Part shown: positions 63,291 through 64,000 of the stretch, one piece after another
How the letters are laid out: every line of letters starts with the position of its first letter
How positions within the stretch are numbered: position 1 is the first letter of the stretch
Source: Climacteris rufus
Taxonomy: Eukaryota > Chordata > Aves > Passeriformes > Climacteridae
Length of the DNA: 64,000 bases
NCBI GenBank assembly: GCA_013398175.1
Contig: VZRZ01008796.1
Coordinates: forward strand, 63,133 to 127,132
Direction: 5' to 3'
The notes under the pieces: model-generated
Told to the model about the DNA's origin: nothing
The model's database searches: none
What the model saw: only the letters and a program-made list of their open reading frames with translations
Made by a program: the position numbers and the translations under genes

Positions 63291-64000
63291 AAGAATATCT
63301 TCACCATAGACTTGAATTTTCAAGAAGCATTTTATTCTATTACTTAATTTCATAATTTTTAAAGTGCACTTTGATATATATGACATTCTGAGGCAAAGAG
63401 TTCTGGGACTAATCCTTACATTATGCAAAAAATTTATTGCAATAAATAAATTCTAATAAAATTATAGAAATTGGAAGGAATTGTCTTTTCTCTAGAATTA
63501 CATTCCAGAACTTGTCAAGACCTTTCATTTACAAATATAGACCAACATACTCTTTTTAGTGTCTCTTTGGGTTATGGTTCTGGTAGATCAGTTTACACTT
63601 ATGCATATCCTTTACTGTGATAGACATTTTTGTAACAAAAAGTTGGGGAGATTTTGCCTTAAAACAATAAAGAATACTTAAGATTGGCTTTTCTTTAATA
63701 TACCTATGTAAACAACCTGATTTTGTAAGCAGTTATTTAGACTGAGATTGCCATAGCTGCATATCAATTTAGCAAATTATATATATGTATATATAGAAGC
63801 ATTAGTGGGATGTGTTGTACTATGACAAATTATAAACAGGCTGAACTTTGATAATACATTAAACAACATTAAAAGGTTGACAATTAAGAGGCTTTGAAAA
63901 AAATTTACAAAAGACTTAACATCTGCAATTGTTCTCCTTATTTGAAGTACTTTCTGATGAGACAAAGTCAGTATAGATGTAATTATGCACAGAATATTTC
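63291..64000. other. AT-rich non-coding DNA
   Basis: No gene is recognised. A short imperfect (TA)n stretch lies at 63777-63796. Confidence 0.5.

Overview
This window looks like nuclear DNA from a bird, and most of it is non-coding. The base composition is AT-rich and no open reading frame exceeds about 140 codons. I found no convincing multi-exon gene, no rRNA or tRNA gene, no CRISPR array and no bacterial-type operon. The avian assignment rests on the interspersed repeats. There are several CR1 LINE 3' fragments, two of which carry the typical ATTCTATG/ATTCTGTA-type 3' ends. There is also a minus-strand endogenous-retrovirus LTR of a type I associate with bird genomes, and a second, GC-rich LTR. 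Overall repeat density is low. The window is best read as a gene desert or the inside of a very large intron.

Layout. At 0.7-1.6 kb lies a minus-strand ERV 5' LTR followed by a primer-binding-site-like sequence and a decayed leader. From 1.6 to 9.9 kb is unique AT-rich DNA with a strong 40-bp hairpin (2237-2276) and a 22-bp tandem duplication (4301-4348). Between 9.9 and 13.7 kb is a cluster of very old repeats: two sense and one antisense MIR/L2-like fragments, and a CR1-clade reverse-transcriptase fossil in which RT motifs are still readable. At 14.9-15.5 kb is a GC-rich solo LTR with a candidate target-site duplication. Between 19 and 25 kb are three CR1 fragments in both orientations. From 25 to 44 kb is AT-rich unique DNA with one CR1 3' end near 35.1 kb. 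At 44.4-44.8 kb is a sense CR1 fragment. From 44.8 to 59.7 kb is AT-rich DNA containing one weak candidate exon (47.1-47.3 kb), an A-rich low-complexity tract (49.7 kb) and an ancient amniote-type repeat (56.9 kb). At 59.7-62.0 kb is an unexplained patch of higher GC with overlapping short ORFs, followed by a (TA)n microsatellite and another ancient repeat near 63.1 kb.

The elements do not work together as a system. They are a fossil record of several retroelement waves: deep amniote (MIR/L2-like, L3/CR1-like), mid-age avian CR1, and ERV LTRs. I did not find a previously undescribed biological system. The items most worth checking are the possible exon at 47.1 kb, the GC-rich patch at 59.7-62.0 kb, the perfect-stem hairpin at 2.2 kb, and the interrupted MIR-like element at 10.8-11.0 kb. 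All family assignments come from recalled consensus sequences, not from a database search.
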